Shown: positions 45,244-56,014 of the stretch, piece after piece
Numbering within the stretch: the stretch's first letter is position 1
Layout: every line of letters starts with the position of its first letter
Source: Rhizobium sp. Root1203
GTDB lineage: Bacteria > Pseudomonadota > Alphaproteobacteria > Rhizobiales > Rhizobiaceae
Length of the DNA stretch: 64,000 nt
Direction of reading: 5' to 3'
Assembly: GCF_001424945.1 (NCBI RefSeq)
Contig: NZ_LMCW01000007.1
Location: 62,001 to 126,000 of the forward strand
The notes under the pieces: model-generated
Seen by the model: the letters and a program-made list of their open reading frames with translations, nothing else
Database searches by the model: none
What the model was told of the DNA's origin: nothing
Made by a program: the position numbers and the translations under genes

Positions 45244-45263
<20 letters not shown>
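44328..45263 (-). CDS. ABC transporter ATP-binding protein, DppF/OppF type
   Basis: A 311-residue ATPase with Walker A GESGCGKST, signature SGGQRQRIGIARAL, Walker B LVICDEP, and the C-terminal oligopeptide-transporter extension with cysteines (GCRFHTRCPLATDIC). The start at the ATG at 45263 overlaps the DppD-like gene by 20 bp. It energises the Dpp-type importer with its partner at 45244. Confidence 0.93.
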
Positions 45264-46235
<972 letters not shown>

Positions 46236-46236
<1 letters not shown>

Positions 46237-47240
46237 CAGCGATCCTCCGAAAAGCGCGGATTGAGCGCGTCGTTGAGGCCATCGCCGATCAGGTTGAGCG
46301 CAAGCACGGTGAAGACGATCGCCAGACCAGGCAGCGCCGTCAGGTACCAGGCGGTGCGGATGACATCGCGGCCGGCACCGATCATCGAGCCCCAGGAGAC
46401 ACGATTGGGATCACCAAGCCCCATGAAGGCGAGCGCCGATTCCATCAGGATCGCGCTTGCTACCATCACCGACGACGTGACGATCAGCGGCGGCAGCGCA
46501 TTGGGAAGGATCTCTCGGAAGATTATGCGGGCGTGGCCGAAGCCGAGGCTGCGCGCGGCCTGCACATAGTCCTTCTCGCGAATGGCACGGAATTCCGCTC
46601 GCGTCAGCCGCGCGACCGTCGGCCAACTGACGATCGCGATTGCAATGGTCACCGTCCCCGTCGTCGGCTGGGCGATCGCGACGAGAACGACAAGCAACAC
46701 GAAACTTGGAATGGTCTGGAATATCTCGATGAACTTGACCAGCACATCATCAATCAGGCCGCCGAAATATCCGGCAACGGCACCGATGGTGATCCCCGCC
46801 GTCAGCCCAAGCGCGGTGGCCGCAAGCCCGACAGTCAGCGATATCCGCGCCCCATGCACGATACCCGCCAGCACGTCGCGCCCCATGGAGTCCGTGCCGA
46901 GCGGATAGGCGGCATTCTGTCCGGGCCAGAGGAATGGCCGCGCCACCATCTCCAGCGGATCGCCGGGGTAGAGAAGCGGCGCAAGCAACGCCGACAGCGC
47001 GACCAGGAGCAGGATGCCAGTCCCGAACAGTGCGTTGTAGTTGGCGAGGAAGACTTTCAGCTCCCGGCGCACGCCGCGCCAGGCCGTGCCCGAAACAGAG
47101 GCGCGCACATCGGGCGCATGGATATGCGTCCAGCGTGGCTGCTTGGGCGTTTGCGGAGCCGGTTGACTGGCCTCTGCCTTTGCCTGCGGCGCAAAGTCGA
47201 TCGCCCGGCCGGCCAGTGTTCCAAGTTTCTGACTGTTCAT
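46236..47240 (-). CDS. ABC transporter permease, DppC type
   Basis: A 334-residue inner-membrane permease started at the ATG at 47240, overlapping the DppB-like stop by 4 bp. It carries the DppC N-terminal extension and the GTDSMGRDVLAGIVHGARIS segment. The EAA-type loop is in DYVQAARSLGFGHARIIFRE. About six membrane helices are visible. The unusually long N-terminus (residues 1-60) is Pro/Gln/Ala-rich. Confidence 0.92.
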
Positions 47241-48226
47241 CGGCTTGCTCCAATTCGGGGATCGATCCACGCCTGCAGGAGGTCCACGGCCGCGTTGGCG
47301 ACGATCACGAGGAAGGATGAAAGCAAAAGGATGCCGAGCAGCACGCTGAAATCGCGTGCCATGACGGCCTCGAAGGCAAGGCGGCCGAGGCCCGGCCAAC
47401 TATAGACGGTCTCGACCACGACCGCGCCGCCGAGCATGCCCCCGAAGTGCATTCCCGCCATGGTCGTGATTGGGATGAGAGCATTGCGCAGGATGTGCCG
47501 CGTCGTCAGCACGAAGGGCGAGACACCCTTGGCGCGCGCGGTCCGCACGAAATCCTGCGACTTGACTTCAAGCATGGAGGCACGCGTCAGCCGGGCGTAG
47601 ATCGCGAGATAGAAGAGCGCGAGCGAGGTGGCTGGCAGGATCATATAGCGTACCCTGTCGAGCAGTTCAGGGAAGCCCGTCAGCCGCGAACCGATTGTGC
47701 TGTCACCTCCGCTCGGCAACCAGCCGAGCTTGACCGAGAAGAGCAGGATCAGCATCAGGCCGATCCAGAAGCCGGGGATCGAATAGAAAAGCAGCGAAAC
47801 GACGGAGATGATCCGGTCAGGCAGACGCCCGGAAAAGGCTGCCATCAGAGAACCCAACAGCAGACCGACCGCAATCGCGATCGCCAGGGCCGTCAACATG
47901 AGAAGAAGCGTGCCCGGCAAACGCTGACCGATCAGATCGGCAACCGGCATGCCATAGCGCGGCGAGAAGCCAAGACTGAAATGGGCGAGGTTGTTTAGAT
48001 AGTTGGCGAGCTGAACCAGGATCGGATTATCAAGCCCGAACCGCTCGCGCAGCGCAGCCATCGTCTCGACCGTCGCCGAACCCGATTCCGCCGCCATCAC
48101 ATCGGCGGCGTCACCTGGAGCGAGCTTCAACAGGAAGAAATTCAAGATGACGATCCCAAGCATTGTAGGAACAGCCTGAATGATCGTCCTGCTGATCGTT
48201 CGACCGATCCGCCTGTAAGCCGACAT
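47237..48226 (-). CDS. ABC transporter permease, DppB type
   Basis: A 329-residue inner-membrane permease beginning at the ATG at 48226. It has the DppB-type N-terminus (LGIVILNFFLLKLAPGDAAD), the EAA loop DFVRTARAKGVSPFVLTTRH and a final SWPGLGRLAFEAVMARD. It is the first gene of an eight-gene minus-strand operon: permeases, ATPases, aldo/keto reductase, DszC-like, amidohydrolase, FAD protein. The substrate is likely supplied by the divergent SBP at 48499. Confidence 0.92.
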   Translation of the reverse strand: MSAYRRIGRTISRTIIQAVPTMLGIVILNFFLLKLAPGDAADVMAAESGSATVETMAALRERFGLDNPILVQLANYLNNLAHFSLGFSPRYGMPVADLIGQRLPGTLLLMLTALAIAIAVGLLLGSLMAAFSGRLPDRIISVVSLLFYSIPGFWIGLMLILLFSVKLGWLPSGGDSTIGSRLTGFPELLDRVRYMILPATSLALFYLAIYARLTRASMLEVKSQDFVRTARAKGVSPFVLTTRHILRNALIPITTMAGMHFGGMLGGAVVVETVYSWPGLGRLAFEAVMARDFSVLLGILLLSSFLVIVANAAVDLLQAWIDPRIGASR

Positions 48227-48498
48227 GCCCTACCTCGCGATCTGAAAAGATTTCACCTCGTCTTGTCGCTTAGTAGTTGACTAATTCTGTGGGTTTTGTC
48301 AAATCCATATTGGTAAATAATTCCAACAGCATCGCTATAAAGCGAACTTTTAGAAATATCGTACCGCATATCGTGACTTGAAAGAATTTAATGCCGCTTC
48401 ACAGCAGTGATGGGGCAAAAAATCTCTAAAGCGGGATCGATCTGCGAAATGGCACTGAAGCGGGCCGAAACGGCCCTGGATCATGAGGGTTGAACAAG
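48227..48498. promoter_or_regulatory. Divergent promoter region dppB-like / SBP
   Basis: An AT-rich 272-bp gap between the transporter operon and the SBP-desulfinase operon. On the minus strand a TTGACA hexamer occurs at 48302-48297, a possible -35 for the transporter operon, but no good -10 is seen at standard spacing. The shared regulatory region suggests coordinated expression. Confidence 0.4.
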
Positions 48499-50106
48499 AT
48501 GTCACTATTTCCCGCACCCACACGCCGCAGCTTTCTCCTGGCCTCGGTCGCGCTCGGCGTCACCGCAACAGCACGGCTTCCGGCCTTTGCGGCGGCCGCG
48601 ACACGCGGCGGCACGGCAACGCTCCTTCTGGCAGCGGAGCCACCTGTCCTGACAACGATCGCCCATACGGCCTATAATGCGGTCTACGTCTCGCCAAAGA
48701 CGACGGAAGGGCTTCTCACCTACGACTTCGAGCTCAATCCGAAACCGCTGCTTGCCAAGGAGTGGACCGTCAGCCCCGACGGCCTGACCTATACCTTCAA
48801 ACTGCGCGAGGGTGTGAAGTGGCATGACGGCCAGCCGTTCACCTCCGCTGACGTCGCCTTCTCGATTAAGACGCTGAAGGAAGTGCATCCGCGCGGGCGC
48901 AACACTTTCCTCAATCTCGTCGACATCGAAACGCCCGACGCACTGACGGCCATCCTCAAACTGTCAAAGCCGGCACCTTATCTGATCACGGCTCTTGCCG
49001 CCTCGGAAACGCCGATCGTGCCGCGCCACGTCTATGAGGGAACCAAGGTCGCCGAGAACCCCGCCAATCTGGCGCCGATCGGCACCGGTCCCTTCAAGTT
49101 CAAGGAATGGGTGCGGGGCAGCCATCTCGTCTATGAGCGCAACCCCGAATACTGGGACCAGCCCCGCCCCTATCTCGACCAGTTGATCATCCGTTTCATT
49201 CCGGATGCCGCCGCCCGCTCGATCGCGATCGAGACCGGCGAAATCGACCTCGCGCCTTCCACGCCCGTACCGCTCAGCGATCTTGAGCGTTTACAGAGCG
49301 CCGAAGGGCTCGCTTTCGAGACCAATGGCTATCAGTACCAGAACGGAGTGAGCCGCATCGAGTTCAACCTCGAGCGACCCTTTTTCAAGGATGTGCGGGT
49401 GCGCCGTGCCTTCGCCCATGTGATCGATCGCAACGTCATCCTCAACACCATCAACTACGGCTACGGCGCCGCAATCCCCGGCCCGATCAATCCCAACCTC
49501 GCCAAATGGTACGTGCCAGACCTGAAGACCTATCCGATCGATCTCGCCGCGGCCGAGAAGCTCCTCGATGAGGCGGGTTACCCGCGCGACGCCGATGGTA
49601 TCCGCGCCCGCATCAATCTCGACTACGTGCCGAGTGGAGAAACCTATCCACGCGGCTCGGAATATATCCGCCAGGCATTGGCCAAGGTCGGTATCGACGC
49701 CACGGTTCGCAGCCAGGATTTCGCGACGTACACGAAGCGCATCTACACCGACCGCGACTTCGACTTCGCCTTCGAGGGCATGAGCAACCTCTTCGATCCG
49801 ACGGTCGGGGTCCAGCGGCTCTACTGGAGCAAGAACTTCAAGCCGGGCGTTCCGTTCTCGAACGGCGCGGCCTACAGCAACCCCAGGGTCGACGAACTGC
49901 TTGAGGCGGCCGCCATCGAGGTCGATCCGACAAAGCGTGTCGAACAGTGGCGCCAGATCCAGCAGATCCTCGTCGAGGATGTCCCGGCGATCGACATCGT
50001 CAGCCAGCCGGAACTGACGATCTACAACAAGCGCATCTCCGATCACACGGTGGGTGGCGAAGGCGTCGCAGGCAGCCTCGCCTTTGCCTACGTCGCAGCA
50101 TCCTGA
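48499..50106 (+). CDS. ABC transporter solute-binding protein, family 5
   Basis: A 535-residue precursor started at the ATG at 48499 (GAGG upstream; an in-frame TTG at 48490 is possible). The signal peptide has twin arginine-like RRSFLLASVALGVTATA. The family-5 signature KWHDGQPFTSADVAFS is present. It is divergent from the Dpp-type permease operon and so its most likely binding-protein partner. It leads the operon with two LLM monooxygenases, the DszB-like protein and a DszC-like protein, which ties uptake to sulfur removal. Confidence 0.92.
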   Translation: MSLFPAPTRRSFLLASVALGVTATARLPAFAAAATRGGTATLLLAAEPPVLTTIAHTAYNAVYVSPKTTEGLLTYDFELNPKPLLAKEWTVSPDGLTYTFKLREGVKWHDGQPFTSADVAFSIKTLKEVHPRGRNTFLNLVDIETPDALTAILKLSKPAPYLITALAASETPIVPRHVYEGTKVAENPANLAPIGTGPFKFKEWVRGSHLVYERNPEYWDQPRPYLDQLIIRFIPDAAARSIAIETGEIDLAPSTPVPLSDLERLQSAEGLAFETNGYQYQNGVSRIEFNLERPFFKDVRVRRAFAHVIDRNVILNTINYGYGAAIPGPINPNLAKWYVPDLKTYPIDLAAAEKLLDEAGYPRDADGIRARINLDYVPSGETYPRGSEYIRQALAKVGIDATVRSQDFATYTKRIYTDRDFDFAFEGMSNLFDPTVGVQRLYWSKNFKPGVPFSNGAAYSNPRVDELLEAAAIEVDPTKRVEQWRQIQQILVEDVPAIDIVSQPELTIYNKRISDHTVGGEGVAGSLAFAYVAAS

Positions 50107-50131
50107 TCGTTCAGCAAACCGGAGCCCATCC

Positions 50132-51310
50132 ATGTCCATTCAACATCCACCCGGATCGATCGTCGGCCTGCCAAAATTCGCCGCTCCGACCGATTTTCCT
50201 GAAAGCCCCCTGTCGCAAGCGCTCAAGCAGCCGGTTCTCCTCGGCCTCTTCCTGCCGATCCAGGCTGGCGGCTGGACGCAATCGACGCTTGAACGGTCGA
50301 CCGACTGGCGTTTCGACTACAACAAGGCCCTGACGCTGAGGGCCGAGGAACTCGGCTTCGATCTGGTCTTCGCACTGTCCCAATGGCTGCCCAAGGGCGG
50401 CTATGGCGGCGTCTTCGACGGCCAGGCGCTGGACAGCTTCGTATCGACGGCGGCCCTGGCAGGGCTCACCAAGAAGATCATGCTGATCTCGACCATGCAT
50501 GTGCTGTACGGCCCGTGGCATCCACTGCACCTGGCGAAATTCGGGGCGACGCTCGATCATATCACCGGCGGGCGCTGGGGCATCAACGTGGTCACCGGCC
50601 ACCGGGCGGTCGAGCACGAAATGTTCGGCTGGCCGCGCATCGAGCACGACAAGCGTTATGAACTCGCGGCCGAATTCCTTGAGGTCGTCCAACGCCTCTG
50701 GAGCGACAGCGAGAACTTCTCTTTCGAAGGAGAAAGCAGCTGGAAACTCGGTGGCGGCTTTGTGACGCCGAAGCCGAACTTCGGCCGCCCGATCCTTGTC
50801 AACGCCACGGGCTCCGATGCCGGGATTGCCTTTGCCGGCCGCTATTCGGATATCGTCTTCATCACCAGTCCGACGGGGGCCGACATCGACAGCGCGCTGG
50901 AATCGCTGCCGGCGCACACAAAGCGCGTCAAGGACGCAGCAATTGGCGTCGGCCGCACCGTGCGCACCCTGCTCAATCCGATGGTGATCTGCCGACCGAC
51001 CGAAAAGGAAGCGTGGGAACTCGCCGATCGTATCGTTGCCCACGCCGATCAGCGCTCGCCGCAAGGCTTCCAGTCGCTAAACTCGGATGCGCAGGCCTGG
51101 AAGGGACGTGCCCCGCAGGATCCTTACCGCGCCATCGGCGGCAATATCCGCGTCATCGGCTCACCTGAACAGGTGGTCGATCAGTTCGTGAAACTGAAGG
51201 AGGCCGGCGTCGACGGCCTGCAACTCAGCTTCTTCGACTTCCGCGACGACCTCGAATTCTTCGGCTCGGACGTCCTGCCCCTCATGAAGCAAGCCGGCCT
51301 GCGCCACTAG
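50132..51310 (+). CDS. LLM-class flavin monooxygenase, SfnG/RutA-like
   Basis: A 392-residue luciferase-like monooxygenase, started at the ATG at 50132 (GGAG upstream). Segments FDYNKALTLRAEELGFDLVF, HPLHLAKFGATLDHITGGRW and VVTGHRAVEHEMFGWP resemble dimethylsulfone monooxygenase SfnG and related two-component enzymes. It belongs to a different branch from the NtaA/DszA proteins in this locus. It follows the SBP by 25 bp and precedes the DszB-like gene by 10 bp, so it may generate the sulfinate that the latter would cleave. Confidence 0.85.
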   Translation: MSIQHPPGSIVGLPKFAAPTDFPESPLSQALKQPVLLGLFLPIQAGGWTQSTLERSTDWRFDYNKALTLRAEELGFDLVFALSQWLPKGGYGGVFDGQALDSFVSTAALAGLTKKIMLISTMHVLYGPWHPLHLAKFGATLDHITGGRWGINVVTGHRAVEHEMFGWPRIEHDKRYELAAEFLEVVQRLWSDSENFSFEGESSWKLGGGFVTPKPNFGRPILVNATGSDAGIAFAGRYSDIVFITSPTGADIDSALESLPAHTKRVKDAAIGVGRTVRTLLNPMVICRPTEKEAWELADRIVAHADQRSPQGFQSLNSDAQAWKGRAPQDPYRAIGGNIRVIGSPEQVVDQFVKLKEAGVDGLQLSFFDFRDDLEFFGSDVLPLMKQAGLRH

Positions 51311-51320
51311 GAGAAACGCC

Positions 51321-52358
51321 ATGACAAGCAATGCCATTTCCGAAATCTGGTACACGCGCTGCCCCGTGCCGACGCCCGTCGGCCTTGCCGCACAGCTCGG
51401 CTATCTCGAGGAGAATTTCCGCAAGGACGGCGTGACACTGAAATCTATCATCGATTCACCCGATCGCAGTATCCGCCAGAGCCACTTCAACCACACGCTC
51501 GACTGGTCGTTCCGCCATGGCGGCAATGTCCCGCCGATCCGCGCCCGCTCCGAAGGACGCAAGACACGCCTCATCGGCATCACCTGGACCGATGAATTCC
51601 AGGCGATCATCACCCTGCAGGACACAGGTATCAAGACCACGAAGGACCTGAAGGGCCGCCGCTTCGGCATCGCCCGCCGACCGGAAGGTATCGTCGACTT
51701 CATGCGAGCCACCGCATTGAAGGGGCTGCTGTCCGCCCTCTCGCTTGAGGGCATGGCGCTCGACGACGTAGAGATCGTCGACATCGCGCTTCCGGACTCC
51801 GTGCTTTCAACCCAGGAAGGCGGGTCCCTTTTCGGATTGAAGCGCCGGCAGGCCTATGGCGAGGAGGTTGCGGCCCTCATCCGCGGCGACGTGGACGCCA
51901 TCTATGTGAAGGGCACGGCGGGCATCAATGTCGCCAACCTGATCGGCGCCGTAGAGGTAGCCGAGTTCGGCTTCCACCCCGATCCAAAGATCCGCATCAA
52001 TTCCGGCTCGCCGCGCGTGCTGACGGTGGACGAACTGCTGGCCGACGAGCGCCCTGATCTCGTTGCGCGCCTGCTGGGTTCGATCTTCAAGGCGAGCGCC
52101 TGGGCCGAGGCGCATCCTGATGAGACGAGACGCTTCGTCGCGCGCGAAGCAGGCGCGACGGAAGAGCAGGTTCTCGCCGCCAATGGCCCTGACATCCACA
52201 AGCACCTTGGCCTTGGCCTGCAGCCCGAACTGGTAGACGCGATCGGCCACTACAAAGACTTCCTGCGCGATTTCGGCTTCCTCGCCGCCGATTTCGACAT
52301 CGCCGACTGGGTCGACCGCCGTCACATCGATGCTTTCGACCAGCGCGCCAGGGCCTGA
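51321..52358 (+). CDS. DszB-like sulfinate desulfinase candidate
   Basis: A 345-residue protein with the TauA/SsuA periplasmic-binding fold but no signal peptide, so it should be cytoplasmic. Near the N-terminus Cys14 lies in YTRCPVP, matching the YSNCPVP around catalytic Cys27 of DszB. His55 and Arg65 lie in SHFNHTLDWSFRHGG, spaced exactly as His60 and Arg70 of DszB (H-F...R-x-G-G). The downstream VPPI and RTRLLGIT-like KTRLIGIT also match. DszB hydrolyses 2'-hydroxybiphenyl-2-sulfinate to sulfite. Automated annotation would likely call this a sulfonate-binding protein. It is flanked by monooxygenases. The real substrate may be quite different from DszB's. Confidence 0.8.
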   Translation: MTSNAISEIWYTRCPVPTPVGLAAQLGYLEENFRKDGVTLKSIIDSPDRSIRQSHFNHTLDWSFRHGGNVPPIRARSEGRKTRLIGITWTDEFQAIITLQDTGIKTTKDLKGRRFGIARRPEGIVDFMRATALKGLLSALSLEGMALDDVEIVDIALPDSVLSTQEGGSLFGLKRRQAYGEEVAALIRGDVDAIYVKGTAGINVANLIGAVEVAEFGFHPDPKIRINSGSPRVLTVDELLADERPDLVARLLGSIFKASAWAEAHPDETRRFVAREAGATEEQVLAANGPDIHKHLGLGLQPELVDAIGHYKDFLRDFGFLAADFDIADWVDRRHIDAFDQRARA

Positions 52359-52377
52359 ACCGGGAGACCAAAAGACC

Positions 52378-53532
52378 ATGCTTCAGGAAAAAATCGATCC
52401 GGTGGACAAGGCGCGGCGTCTCGCCGCCGATTTTGCCGAGCGCGCCGCCCATTACGACGCAACAGGTGATTTTCCGTTCGAAAACTTCACACGTCTTTAT
52501 GAGGCTGGCCTGCTTGGACTGGTGACGGCGCCCGAACATGGCGGCCACGGCGTCGGACTTGCCGAGGCGCAAGCGGTGGTCAGCGAAATAGCGCGCGGCG
52601 AGCCTTCGACGGCGCTCGTCCTGGCTATGCACTATAACAGCCACTACAGCTTGCGCCGCTTCGCGAAGTGGCCGGCCCACCTTGCCGAGCGAGTGCTGAC
52701 GGCCAACCGCGCGGGCCCAGCCCTGATCAATGCCGCTCAGGCCGAGCCGCGCATCGGCTCTCCCGCGCACGGCGCGCTACCCGAGACCATCGCGCGCCGT
52801 AACGGCGACATCTGGCGCATCACCGGCCACAAGAGCTACGTGACCGGCATACCCGTGCTCAAATGGGTATCGTTGCTGGCACTGACCGACGAAGATCAGC
52901 CCCGGCTGGCGTCCTTCCTCGTTCCCACCGACAGCCCTGGCCTGCGGATTGAAAAGGCATGGAATGCCGCCGGCATGCACGCGACGGCCAGCGACGATAT
53001 CATTCTCGATGACGTCGTGGTCCCGCTGGACGATATCATCGAAGCCCAGCCGGCCTCGGAGCCGATCCGTCGCGAGGAACATGCAACGGCATTTTTCTTC
53101 TCGTTGATCGGCGCGGTCTACCATGGCGTGGCGCTTTCCGCCCGGGATCGCGTGCTTGCCTTCGCCGCCCACCACTCACCGGCAAGCCTCGGCGCCCCGC
53201 TATCCACGGTTCCGCGTATTCAGGATGGCTTGGGCGAGATTGAAGTCCGACTGGCGACCAACGCCCGATTGCTGCGCTCGCTCGGCGAAGACGTCGATTC
53301 CGGCAAGGTTGTGGGAATGGACGGCATGCACGTCCGCCACGTCGTCATCGACAATGCGGTGGCAATCACCAGCCTCGCGCTTGAACTCGCAGGAAACCCC
53401 GGCCTCAATCGTGATTTTCAGCTGGAGCGCCACCACCGCGACGCCATCACCGCCCGCTCGCATGCGCCGCAGAGCCACATGATCAGAACGATTGCCGCAC
53501 GCAGCGCGCTCGGCCGGCTCGTAGCGCGATAG
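52378..53532 (+). CDS. SfnB/DszC-like acyl-CoA dehydrogenase-fold monooxygenase
   Basis: A 384-residue protein started at the ATG at 52378. It has the acyl-CoA dehydrogenase fold (GLVTAPEHGGHGVGLAEAQA; ITGHKSYVTGIPVLKWVSLL) but belongs to a more distant branch than the other four. The C-terminal motif is LERHHRDAITARSHAPQS (His362), with HAP instead of HNP. It lies 19 bp after the DszB-like gene and 50 bp before the SsuD-like gene. A sulfur-compound monooxygenase role is likely from context; ordinary dehydrogenase activity is not excluded. Confidence 0.8.
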   Translation: MLQEKIDPVDKARRLAADFAERAAHYDATGDFPFENFTRLYEAGLLGLVTAPEHGGHGVGLAEAQAVVSEIARGEPSTALVLAMHYNSHYSLRRFAKWPAHLAERVLTANRAGPALINAAQAEPRIGSPAHGALPETIARRNGDIWRITGHKSYVTGIPVLKWVSLLALTDEDQPRLASFLVPTDSPGLRIEKAWNAAGMHATASDDIILDDVVVPLDDIIEAQPASEPIRREEHATAFFFSLIGAVYHGVALSARDRVLAFAAHHSPASLGAPLSTVPRIQDGLGEIEVRLATNARLLRSLGEDVDSGKVVGMDGMHVRHVVIDNAVAITSLALELAGNPGLNRDFQLERHHRDAITARSHAPQSHMIRTIAARSALGRLVAR

Positions 53533-53582
53533 CTGGGCCACAGACGTGCCATACTGTTCGATTTCAAGGATGCAGGCAGATT

Positions 53583-54653
53583 ATGAGCAACGACAGCGAA
53601 TTCCTCTGGTACATACCAAACGACACCAGGCCGGGTCACCGCGGCGATGACGCGGTGGAAAACCATAATAGCCTGGCGACGTTGACCGAACATGCAAGGG
53701 CACTCGAAGAGCATGGCTGGAAAGGGGCGCTCATCGGAACGGGATGGGGCAGACCCGACACGTTCACCGTCGCCACCGCGCTCGCGGCAAGCACGCGGAC
53801 TTTCGAGCCGTTGATCGCAATCCGTCCGGGCTATTGGCGGCCGGCGAACTTCGCCTCCGCCGCCGCGACGCTCGACCATCTCACCGGCGGCCGCGTCCGC
53901 GTCAATATCGTCTCCGGCCTCGACAATCTTGCCGCCTACGGCGACCAGGAGGGCGACCAGGCACAGCGCTACGGCCGCACCAAGGAGTTCATGCGGCTGG
54001 TCCGCAGGCTTTGGACCGAAGAGAACGTTGATCATGACGGCGAGCATTTTGGCGTCTCGGAATCGACGGTCATGCCACGCATCGAAACCAACGGGGGCCG
54101 TCGTCACCCAAAGCTCTATTTTGGCGGCGCCTCCCAGGCGGCCGAAAGCGTCGCAGCGACGGAGGCGGATGTTCAGCTGTTTTGGGGCGAGCCGTTGGAC
54201 GGTGTGCGGGAACGCATCGCGGGGCTCAAGGCGTTGAGCCGGAAGCTGGACCGCGATCTGCCTCCGCTCGAATTCGGGCTCCGGATCACCACGCTGGTGC
54301 GTGACACCACCGAACAGGCCTGGGCCGACGCGGAGGCGAAGGTTGCCGAGATGGCCAAGGGCAGCGGCGCCGGGTGGAGCGACCACCGCCGCGCCGTCGC
54401 GGTTGGCCAGCAGCGCTTGTTCGACCTGCACCGGTCAGGCGATGTCCTCGACGACAACCTCTATACGGCTCCAGGCAAATTCGGTGGCGGCGGCGCCGGC
54501 ACGACCTGGTTGGTGGGTTCAGCCGAAGACGTCGCTCGTTCCCTGCGCAAATACCAGGATCTTGGCATCACACAATTCGTGCTATCAGACACGCCTTACC
54601 TCGCAGAGATCAAGCGACAGGGCAACCAGTTGCTGCCGCTTCTGCAAGGTTGA
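53583..54653 (+). CDS. LLM-class flavin monooxygenase, SsuD-like
   Basis: A 356-residue luciferase-like enzyme close to alkanesulfonate monooxygenase SsuD: GWKGALIGTGWGRPDTFTVA, ATLDHLTGGRVRVNIVSGLD, HPKLYFGGASQAAES and a C-terminal GGAGTTWLVGSAEDVA. SsuD uses FMNH2 and O2 to release sulfite from alkanesulfonates, yielding the aldehyde. It closes the operon begun by the SBP at 48499. No ssuE reductase or ssuABC uptake genes are nearby. Confidence 0.88.
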   Translation: MSNDSEFLWYIPNDTRPGHRGDDAVENHNSLATLTEHARALEEHGWKGALIGTGWGRPDTFTVATALAASTRTFEPLIAIRPGYWRPANFASAAATLDHLTGGRVRVNIVSGLDNLAAYGDQEGDQAQRYGRTKEFMRLVRRLWTEENVDHDGEHFGVSESTVMPRIETNGGRRHPKLYFGGASQAAESVAATEADVQLFWGEPLDGVRERIAGLKALSRKLDRDLPPLEFGLRITTLVRDTTEQAWADAEAKVAEMAKGSGAGWSDHRRAVAVGQQRLFDLHRSGDVLDDNLYTAPGKFGGGGAGTTWLVGSAEDVARSLRKYQDLGITQFVLSDTPYLAEIKRQGNQLLPLLQG

Positions 54654-55132
54654 GGCTGCTAGCACTGAGTGGAGCCCATAGTCAGAGGCACCGAAGCGAA
54701 GCCAGATTAGGCGCGCCGTGAGAACGATCTTGTGAGCCACACCTAGCCGCGTCCAATCTCACCCGTTTCAAAGCGCGACGTTCTCTCGATCGTGCAAATG
54801 CAAAGCCTCGCCGATCTATGGCCGTTGCGATTTGGCGCTGGTATCGTCATCGAGGCAAAGGAATGCAACCCCATCATTCAAAGGCAAGGCGCAACCGAAC
54901 CTCGGTCACTGCTGTTTCTCGCCCGCATGCTTTCCCCGCTCATTTTCAACGCTGCCTTATATCGAATCCTGCGCGAGCGATTCGTGCTGTGGCATTCCTC
55001 GCTCACGATCTCGTTGTTGCTACCAACCCTGACCCAATCTGGGCTTGCGGTTGTCCTCGTTGATCCGCCCGCGATGACATTGAGCTGGATGACGACCCTC
55101 ATCTTGGGCCCATCCGGGGCGGGCGATGTCAG
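54654..55132. other. Intergenic region between convergent operons
   Basis: A 479-bp gap between the SsuD-like gene and the sugar permease gene, which converge. Overlapping short frames on both strands (for example 54792-55184 plus) resemble no family and lack good starts. It may be gene debris. I see no clear terminator hairpin. Confidence 0.4.
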
Positions 55133-56014
55133 TTATCCCTTTATCCCGGCGGAAAGCATGATGGCGCGCGTGATCTGCTTTTGAAAGAGGAGGTAGAGGA
55201 TGGCGACGGGAAGACCGGCCAATACTGCTGCAGCCATGTCCTTAGCGAAGCGAACCCCAAAGACGTCCTTTACCTGGGTGATGCCGACGGGAATGGTGAT
55301 CGTGGCATCCGAAGTCGCAACGAGAAACGGCCAAAGGAAATTATTCCATGCCGCGATGAAGGTGGTGATGCCAAGCGCGACGATCACACCCCAATTCATC
55401 GGCACATAGATCTTCCACAGCGTCCTCAAATGACCGGCATTGTCCAGCATCGCAGCCTCGCGAAATTCCTTCGGGATTTGATCGAAGAACTGCTTGAGAA
55501 TGATAATGACCGATGGCACCACGAGTTGCGGCAAGATGATGCCGCCCCAGCTATTGATCAGCTTAAACGAGTTCATCAGAACAAAATGGTTGATGATAAG
55601 CGCCTCCGCCGGGATCATCACCGAGGCAATCAGCGCCCCGTAGATCAGCCGGCGGCCGGGAAACTGGATCTGGCTCAAGGCATAGGCGCAGCAGACACTG
55701 ATCGCCAGCACGACCGTGGCGATGATCGTCGATGTGCCGACCGAATTGATATACCATTGCACGATGCTGGAGCGTCCGATCACGTAGAGATAGGGCTCGA
55801 TCGTCGGTGCTTTAGGCAAGAGCCCGGAGGCCGGGCTCACCACCTCAGAGTCGGATTTGAGTGACGTCACGATCGCCCAGTAGAGCGGGAAGAACCAGAT
55901 CAGCGCCCCGAGCACGGTCAGCGTGGCAAGTGCGCGGCCGCTCCAATTGCTTGCGCCGGTTACACTGCTTTCCCGGGCGAGGCCGGCTTGCTGGTCGGTT
56001 GCTAGAACGCTCAC
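55133..56014 (-). CDS. Carbohydrate ABC transporter permease (UgpE/MalG type)
   Basis: A 293-residue permease with six hydrophobic segments and the EAA loop EFREAAMLDNAGHLRTLWKI. The start is a GTG at 56014, overlapping the partner permease stop by 4 bp. It is the last gene of the GH2-transporter operon. It forms the membrane channel with the protein at 56011. Confidence 0.92.
   Translation of the reverse strand: MSVLATDQQAGLARESSVTGASNWSGRALATLTVLGALIWFFPLYWAIVTSLKSDSEVVSPASGLLPKAPTIEPYLYVIGRSSIVQWYINSVGTSTIIATVVLAISVCCAYALSQIQFPGRRLIYGALIASVMIPAEALIINHFVLMNSFKLINSWGGIILPQLVVPSVIIILKQFFDQIPKEFREAAMLDNAGHLRTLWKIYVPMNWGVIVALGITTFIAAWNNFLWPFLVATSDATITIPVGITQVKDVFGVRFAKDMAAAVLAGLPVAILYLLFQKQITRAIMLSAGIKG

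Noticed and set aside
51321..52358. Interpretation as a TauA/SsuA periplasmic binding protein
   Set aside because: No signal peptide, no ssuBC partners, and DszB-type Cys, His and Arg are conserved at matching spacing.
54792..55184. 130-codon frame between convergent operons
   Set aside because: Overlaps the 3' end of the sugar permease gene and resembles no protein; likely chance or debris.
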